A DNA stretch of 64,000 nt from [Phialemoniopsis] sp. UDSM-2020. Taxonomy: Eukaryota; Ascomycota; Sordariomycetes; Thyridiales; Thyridiaceae. The stretch is from the NCBI GenBank assembly GCA_018873225.1, contig JAEILZ010000004.1:3162001-3226000 (forward strand), read 5' to 3'. The translations under genes and the position numbers were made by a program. This document shows, piece by piece, positions 54,871 through 64,000 of the stretch. Within the stretch, counting starts at the first letter, position 1. Each line of letters starts with the position of its first letter. The notes beneath the pieces were generated by a model, which was given only the letters and a program-made list of their open reading frames with translations, was not told the DNA's origin and did not search any database.

Positions 54871-55491
54871 TGGATCGGGGTGATGCCACCGGTATTAATA
54901 ACAAAAGCAAGATCTACCATGTTATGTGCAACGTGTGGCGACCCGGTACAACAATCAGCCCAACGTGGCGACTAAAATATGATGATAAATCGCGGATAGT
55001 CGCAGCAGAATGGACAAACACTTCTCTCTTGTCTGGTCGTCCAGAAAATGTACTGCTTAGCCTATTCAATCGTATCTACGTTACTATGCTGGGGGTTTTA
55101 TATATCCATAGGACAGTTTTCATTGCGTCATCTCACATGCAAATTTTCAGCGAGGAGGGGCTAGATCAGCGAGGCTGACGGCCAAACTTAGGCATGGGGC
55201 AGATGCCAGCCAGCAAATCACTGACATGTGTCTTCTGCTGCTCTTTCTTGCTCAGCCTCGCGAACGTGATCGAGCCCCATCGCAGCCACGAGCGGGGAAG
55301 CTCAAGCCAGGCAGCAAAAAAGCGCCTTAGTTGAACATGCCCAACGACTTTCGAACATCACTCTCTCCCGCCGACCCGTTATAAAGTTTTCATTGTGTTA
55401 TGTTCGCCGCTTTATCTCCCACACATTTGAAATATTCATCCATCGTTTTGGTGATAATATCTATGCGCACCACCGCGGTGCCACTAAGCAC
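54871..55491. other. Intergenic
   Basis: These 620 bp lie between two plus-strand genes and hold no recognised feature. Confidence 0.4.
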
Positions 55492-56248
55492 ATGGAAGCC
55501 ATGGAGGTAAATCCCATTGCCGCCCTTGGAGTGACCATCGTTCTTAAGACACAGGCTATTGGCAAGGAAATTGGCACACTACGGTTCATCACGAAAACAT
55601 TTGTGGACCTTGGCGACTTGCGCAAAGATCTTGGGGAGCTTCAAGGGATTCTTGAAGATTACAAGACCTTTCTTGACTATGTACACGACAATCCTATCGT
55701 CCAGTCATACAGGGCAGACCTGGACTATCTCTTTCTATCACACGTTCAAGTCATCGACGAGTTGAAGATATCGATCAATAGACTGGAACATTTGAGTAAT
55801 GGTACAAACAGGAAGGGCCGGGTCAGGATTTCAAGATTAGTATGGCAGAGACAAAGGGTGAACCTATATAGGCTAGGAGTCCGCTGCCGTGCAGGACGCC
55901 ATGAGCTGACTAGTTTCATGGACGACGTTGCCATGGCTCCCGAGTAAGCTGGCCAACCCCCTGGCTTTATGGACTTAATGGCGCACTGGGCGCCGTGACC
56001 GGCTAACCACCCTTCAAAGTGTACAACAAGCAATTCACAGACATTTTAGACAATGGTCAGTCAACATGGACAGTTTGATTGCTTTCATTGAAGACGAACG
56101 CACCGTGGGTGTGTACACACGAATAGAACTGAGCAACTCTTGGACTACTGTCGCAATGTCAATTGGCTCACAAGAACAGGGGACTGACACGAACGTTGAT
56201 GGGTGTTACGAATCACCAAGTATCTTGAATGGGTCGCCTCATATGTAG
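55492..56248 (+). CDS. Small helical protein like the fungal STAND N-terminal domain, 226 aa
   Basis: Two exons, 55492-55943 and 56020-56248, join in phase (GA|T) across a 76-nt intron with a CTAAC branch. The first 120 residues are a helical bundle (MEVNPIAALGVTIVLKTQAI, then DLGDLRKDLGELQGILEDYK) resembling the N-terminal domain found before NACHT/NB-ARC in fungal STAND (NLR-like) proteins. No nucleotide-binding or repeat domain follows; the protein ends after a polar tail with an acidic/Gly-Ser end. It may be a free-standing effector or adaptor domain, or a truncated STAND gene. Family assignment rests on overall pattern, not a catalytic motif. Confidence 0.55.
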
Positions 56249-56886
56249 TCGACACTAATTATACTTTTGCAAGATATTCGATAACTGCAGTGCCATGACA
56301 TAGCGGATTATGAGTGTGAACGAGGCCTCGCTGAACGTCGATTGGCGTGGCATCTGAGTACTGGAAGCAAAAGAGATGCGGTCAATTGATTGACAACAAG
56401 GTGTGACGCCATAGGGATACTGTACCCCTATTAGCTGACACGTATTTGGCCGCCAACAATGGCCATTGTTTTCTGAGGCACGAACTCGATAAGCGACATA
56501 CCCGTTCAACAGTACATAATTGAATGACAAGGATAGGGGCTGACAAAGAAAACAATGACTAGACCAAATGCGTAGCCGCGGTTACAGCTAGAGGGTATGG
56601 GAACCGGTGGCGTCCATGGAATCAAACAAGAGAACACTCGGGGAGGTGATTCTAAGAGGGAGAACATGTTCGTATTGATCTGATTGTTATCAACTGGTCC
56701 ATGTATCATACCTGCTTGGTTTCTTTGAATTTGACAGCCACGGGCACTAATCAGGTAGTGCTCAAAGGATGTTGTATTTTCTCAAGACCTTGGTCTGAAA
56801 GGCATAGACTTGTCCGCACCGGTCCCCTTTGTCGGTCCCTCGAGTTTCAGTGAACAATGGATACTGAAGCCAGGAGCGGCGTTAGA

Positions 56887-56893
56887 TATAAAA
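56887..56893 (+). promoter_or_regulatory. TATA box of exonuclease gene
   Basis: TATAAAA lies 127 bp upstream of the chosen ATG (57014). Its position inside the longer open frame argues that translation does not begin at the more upstream ATG at 56810. Confidence 0.6.
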
Positions 56894-56920
56894 GGGTCGT
56901 GCAGTCATGGTGTCTTAGAA

Positions 56921-56967
56921 ACTCAATCAGCAATTCAAGCAGCAACTCAATCAGCAACTCAAGCATC
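56921..56967. repeat. 12-bp imperfect tandem repeat in 5' leader
   Basis: Four near-copies of ACTCAATCAGCA / ATTCAAGCAGCA lie between the TATA box and the start codon. They are in frame with the coding region but probably untranslated. Confidence 0.75.
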
Positions 56968-57013
56968 TCGGCTCTTTACACACCTTCTACTTTGCAGCCT
57001 TCCATCACTAACC

Positions 57014-57874
57014 ATGGCAACTTCGACCTCTAACGGTAGTGTAACGGTGTGGGGCCAACCGCAACCATCAATGACTGCTGTGTCGAAATCACGTCTCATT
57101 GACACCACGGAGGGTATGTCCGACCTCGTCTACATGCTGTACACCCAGCCGAGAACGCCCCCGGCCCTCTTCGTGGACCTAGAGGGCGTCAATCTCTCGA
57201 GGTCTGGAACGATTTCAATCATGCAGGTGTACGTCTCGCCGGAAGCCCGGACATATCTCATCGACGTCCACGTCCTCGGCGAGAAAGCCTTCTCGACTCC
57301 GGACAAAGATGGCAGAACTCTCAAGACTCTGCTCGAGTCTAGTCAAATTCCTAAGGTTTTCTTCGATGTGCGCATGGATAATGACGCGCTGTACAACCTG
57401 TTCGGCGTCCGCCTTGCTGGCATAGATGACCTGCAGCTGATGGCCCATGCCTGCAACTTCACGAGGAGGCGACGCTACGTCTACGGCCTGAAGAAGTGCA
57501 TTGAGACTCATGGCTGGCGATTCATGAATTATGCGGAGCAGCAGAGGTGGCGAGCGGCCAAAGAGGAGGGCATCAAGCTCTTTGCCCCGGAGCACGGCGG
57601 CAGCTACGAGATATTCAACCAGCGCCCGCTCCCGGCCGAGATCCTCACATACTGCGCGCAGGATGTGCGCTATCTATGTGATCTATGGCACGACTTCAAT
57701 ACGTGTCTGACAAAGGATATGACAAAGGAAATGACAAGGGATTGGTGGGCAAAGATCAGGGTGGCCACTGCCGAGAGATTGGCGCTGTCCCGTGACCCTA
57801 ACTTTGCCAATAGAGGATGGGAGATGGCGATCGCACCTGCGAACATGAAGAGGCCCTGGGAGTACATGTGGTAA
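57014..57874 (+). CDS. 3'-5' exonuclease domain protein (DEDDy), 286 aa
   Basis: This is a single-exon protein with an RNase D/Werner-type 3'-5' exonuclease domain. ExoI carries Asp and Glu in ALFVDLEGVNLSRSG, ExoII in KVFFDVRMDNDALYNLFG, and ExoIII Tyr and Asp in TYCAQDVRYLCDLW, giving a complete DEDDy set. The domain occupies about residues 45-225, followed by a basic helical tail ending MKRPWEYMW. No helicase or HRDC domain is present. Such solo fungal proteins are uncharacterised; RNA or DNA trimming is the family function. An upstream in-frame ATG at 56810 is rejected because a TATA box lies between. Confidence 0.85.
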   Translation: MATSTSNGSVTVWGQPQPSMTAVSKSRLIDTTEGMSDLVYMLYTQPRTPPALFVDLEGVNLSRSGTISIMQVYVSPEARTYLIDVHVLGEKAFSTPDKDGRTLKTLLESSQIPKVFFDVRMDNDALYNLFGVRLAGIDDLQLMAHACNFTRRRRYVYGLKKCIETHGWRFMNYAEQQRWRAAKEEGIKLFAPEHGGSYEIFNQRPLPAEILTYCAQDVRYLCDLWHDFNTCLTKDMTKEMTRDWWAKIRVATAERLALSRDPNFANRGWEMAIAPANMKRPWEYMW

Positions 57875-58723
57875 CATCTCCGCTTTCTTTTACGCCTCTC
57901 TTTTTAGGTATCATCATATCCTGTTGTCGCGATGAATGAGGTGAGAACACGAAAGGTTTGGATCTTTTATGGGTGGGTCTCCGGCGTAACAATAGATTGT
58001 TCTTTTGTCATTTATCAATAGATCTCCTTTTTGTCATACTCGGCCCCTTTTGTCTTTGGAAAGTTTGATTCGAACATGTGCTCGTTGAATTTTGGAAACT
58101 TATTCCTATTCTAATAGCATCACGTCTTCTTTACTGCTAATCTTGAGCTCTGGCAACGAAATAGCCCTCGACTCGTACAATCCCCTTGCAGGGATATCAT
58201 TGAAAAATGATGTTGAAAGCTAGAATCTCGGAAACGGCAGCGGTCAGGAGATCGAGCGTACACCCAATCATGTAACCATCAGGCCGGTCTCTCAATGGAA
58301 TTCCGCAGTACTCGACAGGAACAATGGACATCGGCCGGGCTCGACGTTTCCGGATCCGGTGCACTTAACTGAGGCTGCATTTGATTGATTGTTCCCAGTA
58401 ATCTACGAAGGTCGCAAGCGGAAATTTCGGCCCCTTTGTCAGGTATCGACTGCTAGGTGAAGGATTATCCCACTACCCAATACCATATAGGTCAGTACCT
58501 CGCAGAGACGTCTTATTTACCCTTGCCACCTCTGTATGCGCGCGACACGGCCGCCTGGAACTTTTCCACCTTTCACCACCTTTGGCCAGTTCAACAGCAG
58601 AGATGGTTTTCGAGTTACGGAGATGTATCGTCAAACTGAGAAGGGATTGATTGCATTCTATTTCTTGAAAACTTTCGATAGATGAGCTTGTCATTTTCCG
58701 TCACTTTGATGAACTACAGCTGT
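57875..58723. other. Convergent intergenic
   Basis: This 850-bp gap lies between converging 3' ends. No gene or transposon remnant was recognised, despite the retroelement-like domain in the next gene. Confidence 0.45.
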
Positions 58724-59967
58724 TCACCATCCCGAGATGGCGAGTCCTATACCTGGGATACCCAGAATATTTGGGCTCTCTTCATCGTTCTCGTCTTCCT
58801 CATCCCGACCACCAGAGGGGCAGTCTGGACACTTGATACCCATCTTGGCTTCAATCTGTTCCCTGGTGAGGGCTATCCCGTCGCTCATTCCCAAGAGCCG
58901 GACCATGCTTGGTAGACTCATGTGCCCAAGCCTTGCGTGCCAGACCCACACGGGATCTGTAGGATCAAACACGGCAGCAGGACGTGCTCTGGCGACAACA
59001 TCGCGATGAGCCGGAGCCTCGCGAGAGATTTCGTCATTGTCGCTAGAGTCATCTCTTCTCCTCTTCCCGTTGTTTTGACCACATATTTGTCGTCCTCCGC
59101 CGTCCAGATGGTTCAAGATCCCGCTGATGGTAGAGAATGCCAGATCGCATGCCGGTCTGGGGCAACGATGCAATTTTTGCCTGTCTTCACCGCGGACTAT
59201 TAGCTGTGGTCCCATCATATCTGTCAAGATATTGTTGTGCTTGCACTTACGGATTTGGGAGTACACATGCTGTGTGAGCGAGTATTTGTTTATAAAGCCT
59301 CGATGGCAGATGGGGCACAGGTACTGATCCCTTTCCCTATTGAACGTCCTGGAGCTAGGTTGGTATGCGGAAGACCCAGCCCAAACGACGAGCTTTTGGG
59401 TGACCAGGCCCGTTCTATCGTTTGACTCGACGACATCAAATATTTGGCCACGACTGAGCCCTTTAGCCTCGGAGCAGCCAGCTGATTCGATATGTCTTGC
59501 CACGTCACTTGCCGAACCGAAGTCTTTGTCACAGACAGGACAGGGGACGGCCAACTCATTGTGAATCCGAGACATCCGATGCTATATCGAGACGAGCGTG
59601 TTTGTTAGGCGATTGTCTACATGGCTGTGTCGAGTCGGAATGCGAGGGTGTGTGGAATTCCCACCTTCTTGATCGACTTTGGATCGTGAAAATAGCGATC
59701 ACACTCATGGCAATAGAAGTGCTCGTTGCTTTCGTGCTCGATGCATTTCTGAGAGGTTGGGAATGTATCGCAGCATTCGGGGCATTGATAGCTGTAGTGG
59801 TTGTTGACTTGAGCGTGATGAGTCAACAGCGAGCTGGTGCTAAAACTACAGTAGCACCTGGCACACTCGAAAGGCAGCGGGCGTTGTTGAACTTGATATG
59901 CCGGACAACGCCCACAATCACACTCGTGATCTTCGATGTCGACTTTGTCTTCTACGAGATACGGCAT
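58724..59967 (-). CDS. C2H2 zinc-finger protein with gag-pre-integrase-like HHCC domain, 386 aa
   Basis: Exon 1 (59665-59967) and exon 2 (58724-59581) join in phase. Exon 1 holds closely spaced fingers (FECARCYCSFS...HH, YQCPECCDTF...H, YCHECDRYFHD). Exon 2 adds CPVCDKDFGSASDVARHIES, LCPICHRGFINKYSLTQHV and CPRPACDLAFS...NHL. Near the C-terminus VWVWHARLGHMSLPSMVRLL plus IKCPDCPSG has the H-x4-H...C-x2-C pattern and the W-H-x-R-L-G-H sequence of the gag-pre-integrase domain of Ty1/copia retrotransposons. No other retroelement domain is near. The end is acidic, then hydrophobic. An in-frame 54-nt segment with perfect GTAAGT and TAATAG ends within exon 2 may be an optional intron. Confidence 0.75.
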
Positions 59968-60634
59968 TGTTGTTTCTGGAGCTGAGCAAGCAGACTAGGC
60001 CGAAAGTTGGGGAGAGTTGCTTGCTCTGTGTTCACTAAATGGTGGACGCCCTCACTTTTGAAGGGCGCATTTTCAGGGGGCTGGTTTAATTCGACAGGGG
60101 TCAGGTTTGTGACTAACATCACTTCTTCTGCCTGGTCATTTCGCGACCACAAGTCACGCAAATATCATATCTAGTACTTCATCGATGTGGAATGTATGCC
60201 TTTGGCTATCCGCATGGAATTATTTACAGTACCGAACATCTCGGACAACAGATTTCACCACTATTCAAGGATATCGGCAGTCTTCAAAGCTTGGGGCAGC
60301 CCCACAAGCTGGACCGTGTTCCTGGTTCTAGCGGGGGTGGCTGGGGTCCAGCAGAGACCCCTGGATGGTACCATGCGAGGAATGCCAGGTGCCGCAGCCA
60401 TGATGTCAAAAACCGGTTTGCTTCACGACCGCGCCAAGTTGGGATGTTCATGGCCTTCGTCGAGGGCATTCCGCCTGCCATCTCCCATATCACGACGATA
60501 AATATATATCTTGGTAGTCTTTGTTACTCTTTCACCGTGCTGTCATTGCATCTACGAGTTGAATTGCCAACAGCCGCCTGCAAAGCAAAGCGTATGGAAT
60601 AGCATCGTTGTTTCGCATAAGAGCATCGGGCGAC
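59968..60634. other. Divergent promoter region
   Basis: This gap lies between the C2H2/HHCC gene (-) and the DPBB protein gene (+). No gene was recognised. Confidence 0.4.
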
Positions 60635-61282
60635 ATGGCAGAACAACACTCCCTCCCGCGCAAACCTCTTCCAGCACACAATTTACACTGGGAGACATCC
60701 AAGCCACCACCGTCTCAACACTCACTCTTCTCTCGCTTCTCCCCGCGGCGCAAGCAACCCGCAATCGGGACGGTATCGCCGTCGTTCCTCGACCGCGTCC
60801 TCCCCCCGCACAGGCGCTATATCCGGAATCGCCTCTCGCGCCGGGCCCTCCTCATCCTGATCCTCACCGCCCTCCTCGTCCTCCTAGCGCTCATCCTCGG
60901 TCTCGCCCTCGGCCTGCGCAAGAATTCCCAGGGTCCTCTCCCCTTGCCGGGCTCGGGCTTGACCTCCACGGGCGATCTAACCTACTACGACCCCGGCCTC
61001 GGCGCATGCGGCGCCACCAGCTCGTCCAACGAGTCCGTCGTCGCCGTGTCGCATAAGCTCTTCGACGCCGCGGCCGCGGGGGGCAAGAACCCGAACGCGA
61101 ACCCGCTGTGCGGCAAGGTGATTCGCATATCGCGCGAGGGGGCGAGCGAGAGCGTCGATGTGACGGTGCGGGACCGGTGTACCGGGTGCGCGGTGGCGGA
61201 TCTGGACGTCACGGAGTCGGTGTTTGATGTTCTGGCGAAGAGGGAGGAGGGCAGGGTGAAGTGTTCTTGGGTCTGGGTGTGA
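60635..61282 (+). CDS. Membrane-anchored RlpA-like double-psi beta-barrel protein, 215 aa
   Basis: This is a single-exon protein. A basic cytoplasmic arm of about 70 residues (NRLSRR before the membrane) is followed by one strongly hydrophobic helix (ALLILILTALLVLLALILGL) and then a C-terminal domain of about 110 residues. That domain starts GDLTYYDPGLGACG and contains NPLCGKVIRISRE and VTVRDRCTGCAVADLDVT, the barwin/expansin/RlpA-like double-psi barrel with its Asp. Fungal relatives are usually secreted with a signal peptide; here the type-II topology would tether the barrel outside or in the secretory lumen. Function may be wall binding or protease-inhibitor-like; unproven. Confidence 0.85.
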   Translation: MAEQHSLPRKPLPAHNLHWETSKPPPSQHSLFSRFSPRRKQPAIGTVSPSFLDRVLPPHRRYIRNRLSRRALLILILTALLVLLALILGLALGLRKNSQGPLPLPGSGLTSTGDLTYYDPGLGACGATSSSNESVVAVSHKLFDAAAAGGKNPNANPLCGKVIRISREGASESVDVTVRDRCTGCAVADLDVTESVFDVLAKREEGRVKCSWVWV

Positions 61283-61756
61283 TGTACGACTGAAAGGATG
61301 GGAGTGGGTGTATGGGACTGGATGAGACGCTTTGGAGATCTTAGCGTTGTGTTGTTTTTGGAGATACCCTACCTGTTATTGGCGTCTCGTTCTTTGTCTT
61401 CACGGCCGTAGTAATCTAGTGAATTAGGACTGACGTTGGCTTGGTCGATATATGGCACCGTCTTCCTCTGCTGGTCAGAGAGGACAAGCATGTATGCATC
61501 AGCACCACATATATCAATATAGAGGACGAGTGCGACAAAGTATGACTTGAACGGTTTGCATTACTGAGCTATGCGTATCATCAAATTTCACATCTCAACG
61601 CGTCTCTAAACCCAGGCCATAGAAATCAGACCATGCGGTCCATCTATCCAGGTCCGGTTCCAAAGTCAACCCAGTAATCGAATCAACCGAATTCCTCCTC
61701 TCACGTCGCCCACCCAGGTCCGTATATCCATCGGGGATCAATAGTAGATGAACCCT
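61283..61756. other. Convergent intergenic
   Basis: These 470 bp lie between 3' ends; no feature was recognised. Confidence 0.4.
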
Positions 61757-62219
61757 TTAGATAGCCAGGCGCTCGACCTTCTCCTTGAGGCGCTTGATCT
61801 GGCCGGCCAGGTCGGAGGCCTCGTTGGTCGTGATGGTGGCGGCGATGACGGGGCGGCTGACGCCGCAGGCGCGGCCGAGCTGCAGCTTGCTGCCGAGGAA
61901 GACGTAGGGCACGTTCTTGTCCTCGCAGAGCAGGGGCAGGTGCAGCACGATGGACAACGGGGTGGTGTCGGCGGCCAGGACGACGAGCTCGGCGGTGCCG
62001 CGGTTGAGGGACTTGGTCACTGTGATGCGCAAAGCAGGTCAGCTTTTTGCGCATTTGGGAGATGGAAGAGGAGGAAGGAAAAAGCTTACCCTCGTTGGCA
62101 CCCTTCTTGGCCTGGCGGTAGTGGGTGGCCTGCTGGATGAGGTCCATGATCTCGGTGGAGAGGGCCGAGTCGGCCAGAGGCCAGGCAACGGAGCCCTGAG
62201 CGTCGGTGGTCGAAGTCAT
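61757..62219 (-). CDS. SNU13: SNU13 (15.5K/NHP2-like, L7Ae family), 130 aa
   Basis: This RNA-binding protein of the L7Ae/L30e family is a core part of the U4/U6.U5 tri-snRNP and of box C/D snoRNPs, where it binds kink-turns. Exons 62090-62219 and 61757-62019 join in phase across a 70-nt intron. [40 protein letters not shown] and the C-terminal [15 protein letters not shown] are close to the near-invariant eukaryotic sequence. The length is as expected for this very conserved family. It is nuclear and nucleolar and essential in yeast. Confidence 0.95.
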
Positions 62220-63845
62220 TTTTGTTTGTTTTGGTGAAATGTTGAGTATGGTTGACTCGCCTCTGTGGTTCACTGTCTCGGGTCGATGTAGGACTCGCCG
62301 GTGAGGTTCACTGTCGTGCGTGTGTGGGAGGTGGGAGAAGTCGAGTTTGATGGAGCGAAGAATTTGGCCTGGTCAAAGATTTTCCCTTAGCTGGATTGAA
62401 AACTTTATCGCGATAAGATAAGGCTGCACTGTAATCAAGCAACCCCACTTCAGCTGGCTGTGCGTGGTGATTGGTGGTTGGTGAGTCAAGCCCCGCTCAT
62501 TTTTCCAGTACGTACGTCCAGTGCTTGACACCCACTGAACATCATCACTAAAACTGCTCCAAAATCATGAGCGTGAGAGTCAGACATCTCCAGATTCTTC
62601 TTGTCATCATAAGCGCATGAGCGCTCACTTAGTATTGGCTACTGCTCAATAGGCATCTCATCCCCAATCTCATTATGTACAGGGTTTTCAAAGCTCCCAT
62701 GCGAAGCAGATGACAATGATGCTCCTCCCACAGCATCGCAGAAAAATAAACAGAAACAAAAGCCAGAAAAAAGCATGTATCCCACGCTCAAAACTCCGTC
62801 ATAACATCATAGTGTGGTGTCCGGTACCATTTTCCGATCATGAAATCGCCCAGGTCTTCCTGTTTAATCCGCTTGCTGGTGAAGCTTTCCTCCTTGAACA
62901 AACTCCGCACCCAAAACAAGCCAGGGATTTCTCCCATTGTCTTTCCCCCGAGCCGGTGAAGGCAAACCACCTTCTTCTTCATGTGCGTATACAGAAAAGA
63001 ACGCCCGCTTGATACATTAAAAAGAGGATAATTCGCGAAAAAATTGTGTGTTCCTCGCGGAACCAGCAATCAACATGATTCTGTAGTACTCTCCTGCACA
63101 CGTCCGCTCATGCTCTCCCAGCTCGACTGGAAATGAACTGCACCAGAACCGTTCCCGGCATTCTGATGTTGTTCGGCAAGCTGGCAAGCACTGAGTGAAC
63201 AGACTGCAGGATCGACCGCTTGCAGATCTGTCTCCCAAAAGCGAGGCTGCTCTCCGTTCATAGGAGACAAAGAGCCCCAGAGACGAATGGATCTGAAGTG
63301 GCCTTATGAAGGCAAAACGTATGAAACGTATGCGACCGTCCGAGAGAAATGACAGGACATAAAGGAGACCGCTCGCTTCGAACAAGGGCAGATGGAAACC
63401 AAAAACCAGCGAGGAAACAATACTTTGTGAAAATGGATTAAAAGCAGATAGGAGCCGAGCAAGCAAACAATTCGCTAGAGGAATTGAAGTTGCAGGCCGT
63501 GACGCGAAAACCATGGCCGCACGGCCAGCGCCGAAAAAAAGTGAGGCGCTCGAAGTCGTACCAAAAGGAAAATGTAAAAGAAACACAAAATCGCTCACAC
63601 GTCTCTTCTCTTCTTTTTTTTGTGGTTTTTCTTATTTTTTTGGTCTTTTTGGTTTGATTTTGTTTGATGAATAGCTTTCGCTGATTTCTTGTAAGAGGAG
63701 GGCTTCCGACCGATCATAGTCAGGACGTCTTGTCCGTCGTGCGAACCGCGAATGCGCCCTCCTTGCATTAGCAAGTCATCGATGACGAAAAACAATCACA
63801 TTGGAATCAGCACTGGCAAATCATTGCTGGCATGAAGATTCTTTC
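62220..63845. other. Intergenic / long 3' UTR
   Basis: This 1.6-kb stretch comprises the SNU13 promoter and the 3' flank of the partial gene at the window end. Frames here (for example minus strand 63017-63598, 193 codons) are Ser/Phe/Leu-rich and lack a recognised domain, so I treat them as a long 3' UTR or spurious. A T-rich tract is at 63600-63665. Confidence 0.45.
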
Positions 63846-64000
63846 TTAGCACTGCGTCGTCATGGGTTGCGGCTGGTGGAACATGGCGTACTCGAGGTCG
63901 TGCTCGCCCGCGTAGCCGCCCATGGGCACGAACTGGCCCTGCTGCTGGTCGTGCGGCGAGGCGTACAGCGGCGTCTGCGTGACCGTCCCCGTCGACGACG
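63846..64000 (-). CDS. C-terminal 51 codons of an unknown protein (partial)
   Basis: The window cuts this minus-strand gene. The visible tail is Gln/Thr/Met-rich (VTQTPLYASPHDQQQGQFV, then EYAMFHQPQPMTTQC) and ends at a TAA at 63846-63848. GC-rich third positions fit real coding sequence. The composition resembles the disordered end of a transcription factor, but identity cannot be told. Confidence 0.6.
   Translation of the reverse strand, partial: SSTGTVTQTPLYASPHDQQQGQFVPMGGYAGEHDLEYAMFHQPQPMTTQC

Larger units (their letters stand above)
56249..57013. other. Intergenic with promoter repeat
   Basis: This is the promoter and 5' UTR of the exonuclease gene. TATAAAA is at 56887-56893 and a 12-bp tandem repeat at 56921-56967. 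No other gene was seen. Confidence 0.5.

Noticed and set aside
56810..57013. N-terminal extension of the exonuclease frame
   Set aside because: A TATA box and a 12-bp tandem repeat lie inside it, and the exonuclease domain is complete from the ATG at 57014.
63017..63598. Minus-strand frame of 193 codons (Ser/Phe/Leu-rich)
   Set aside because: It lies in a probable long 3' UTR with pyrimidine-rich sequence and has no recognised domain.
1..64000. CRISPR arrays, bacterial insertion sequences, Shine-Dalgarno sites
   Set aside because: The window is a fungal nuclear sequence with spliceosomal introns; no such elements were seen.

Overview
This window comes from a filamentous ascomycete (Pezizomycotina, most likely a Sordariomycete). 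Genes carry short 50-70 nt GT-AG introns with CTAAC/CTGAC branch sites, there are no operons, and the gene content is typical: MFS transporters, Zn2Cys6 and C2H2 regulators, a PTH11-like receptor, F-box proteins, secreted oxidases, GPI-type phosphatase and STAND-type N-domains. No CRISPR, rRNA or intact transposon was seen. I assembled about 30 protein genes and one tRNA gene by joining exons by eye; exon phases were checked arithmetically for every multi-exon model except the two I call broken.

Layout. 0-5 kb: a C2H2 zinc-finger gene, a tandem repeat and a dynamin-like GTPase. 5-10.5 kb: a divergent pair, sugar transporter (-) and GH31 alpha-xylosidase-like enzyme (+), which looks like an uptake/hydrolysis module. 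10.6-18.6 kb, all on the minus strand: secreted amidase, fructosyl-amine-oxidase-like flavoenzyme, F-box protein and secreted L-amino-acid oxidase, a plausible amine/amide nitrogen-scavenging neighbourhood. 19.5-27 kb: DHA2 drug transporter, a divergent cysteine-synthase-like/rhodanese fusion, and a decayed half of an MFS transporter. 27-35 kb, plus strand: GH63 glucosidase I with an extra C-terminal membrane segment, an FTR1 iron permease (with a perfect ATCTGATAA promoter site but an apparent one-base frameshift), and a PAP2 lipid phosphatase. 35-44 kb: a Ser/Thr-rich membrane protein, a DHA1 transporter, a purple acid phosphatase, an apparently broken F-box-like gene and an O-methyltransferase. 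44-47.4 kb is nearly gene-free. 47.4-64 kb: PTH11-like receptor, two tandem EthD proteins, tRNA-Pro, Zn2Cys6 regulator divergent from an NmrA-like gene, a solo STAND N-domain protein, a DEDDy exonuclease, a C2H2 protein fused to a retrotransposon-type HHCC domain, a membrane-anchored double-psi barrel protein, SNU13, and the 3' end of another gene.

The most striking item is the tRNA-Pro(AGG) gene at 50783-51000. Besides the ordinary 21-nt intron at position 37/38 it carries two further insertions (66 and 59 nt), each with the donor, branch point and acceptor of a fungal spliceosomal intron; removing all three gives a perfect 72-nt cloverleaf. Other notable items are the C2H2/gag-pre-integrase fusion, a GC-AG intron splitting the zinc cluster of the Zn2Cys6 regulator with an ATGA stop/start overlap inside it, and the cysteine synthase-rhodanese fusion.
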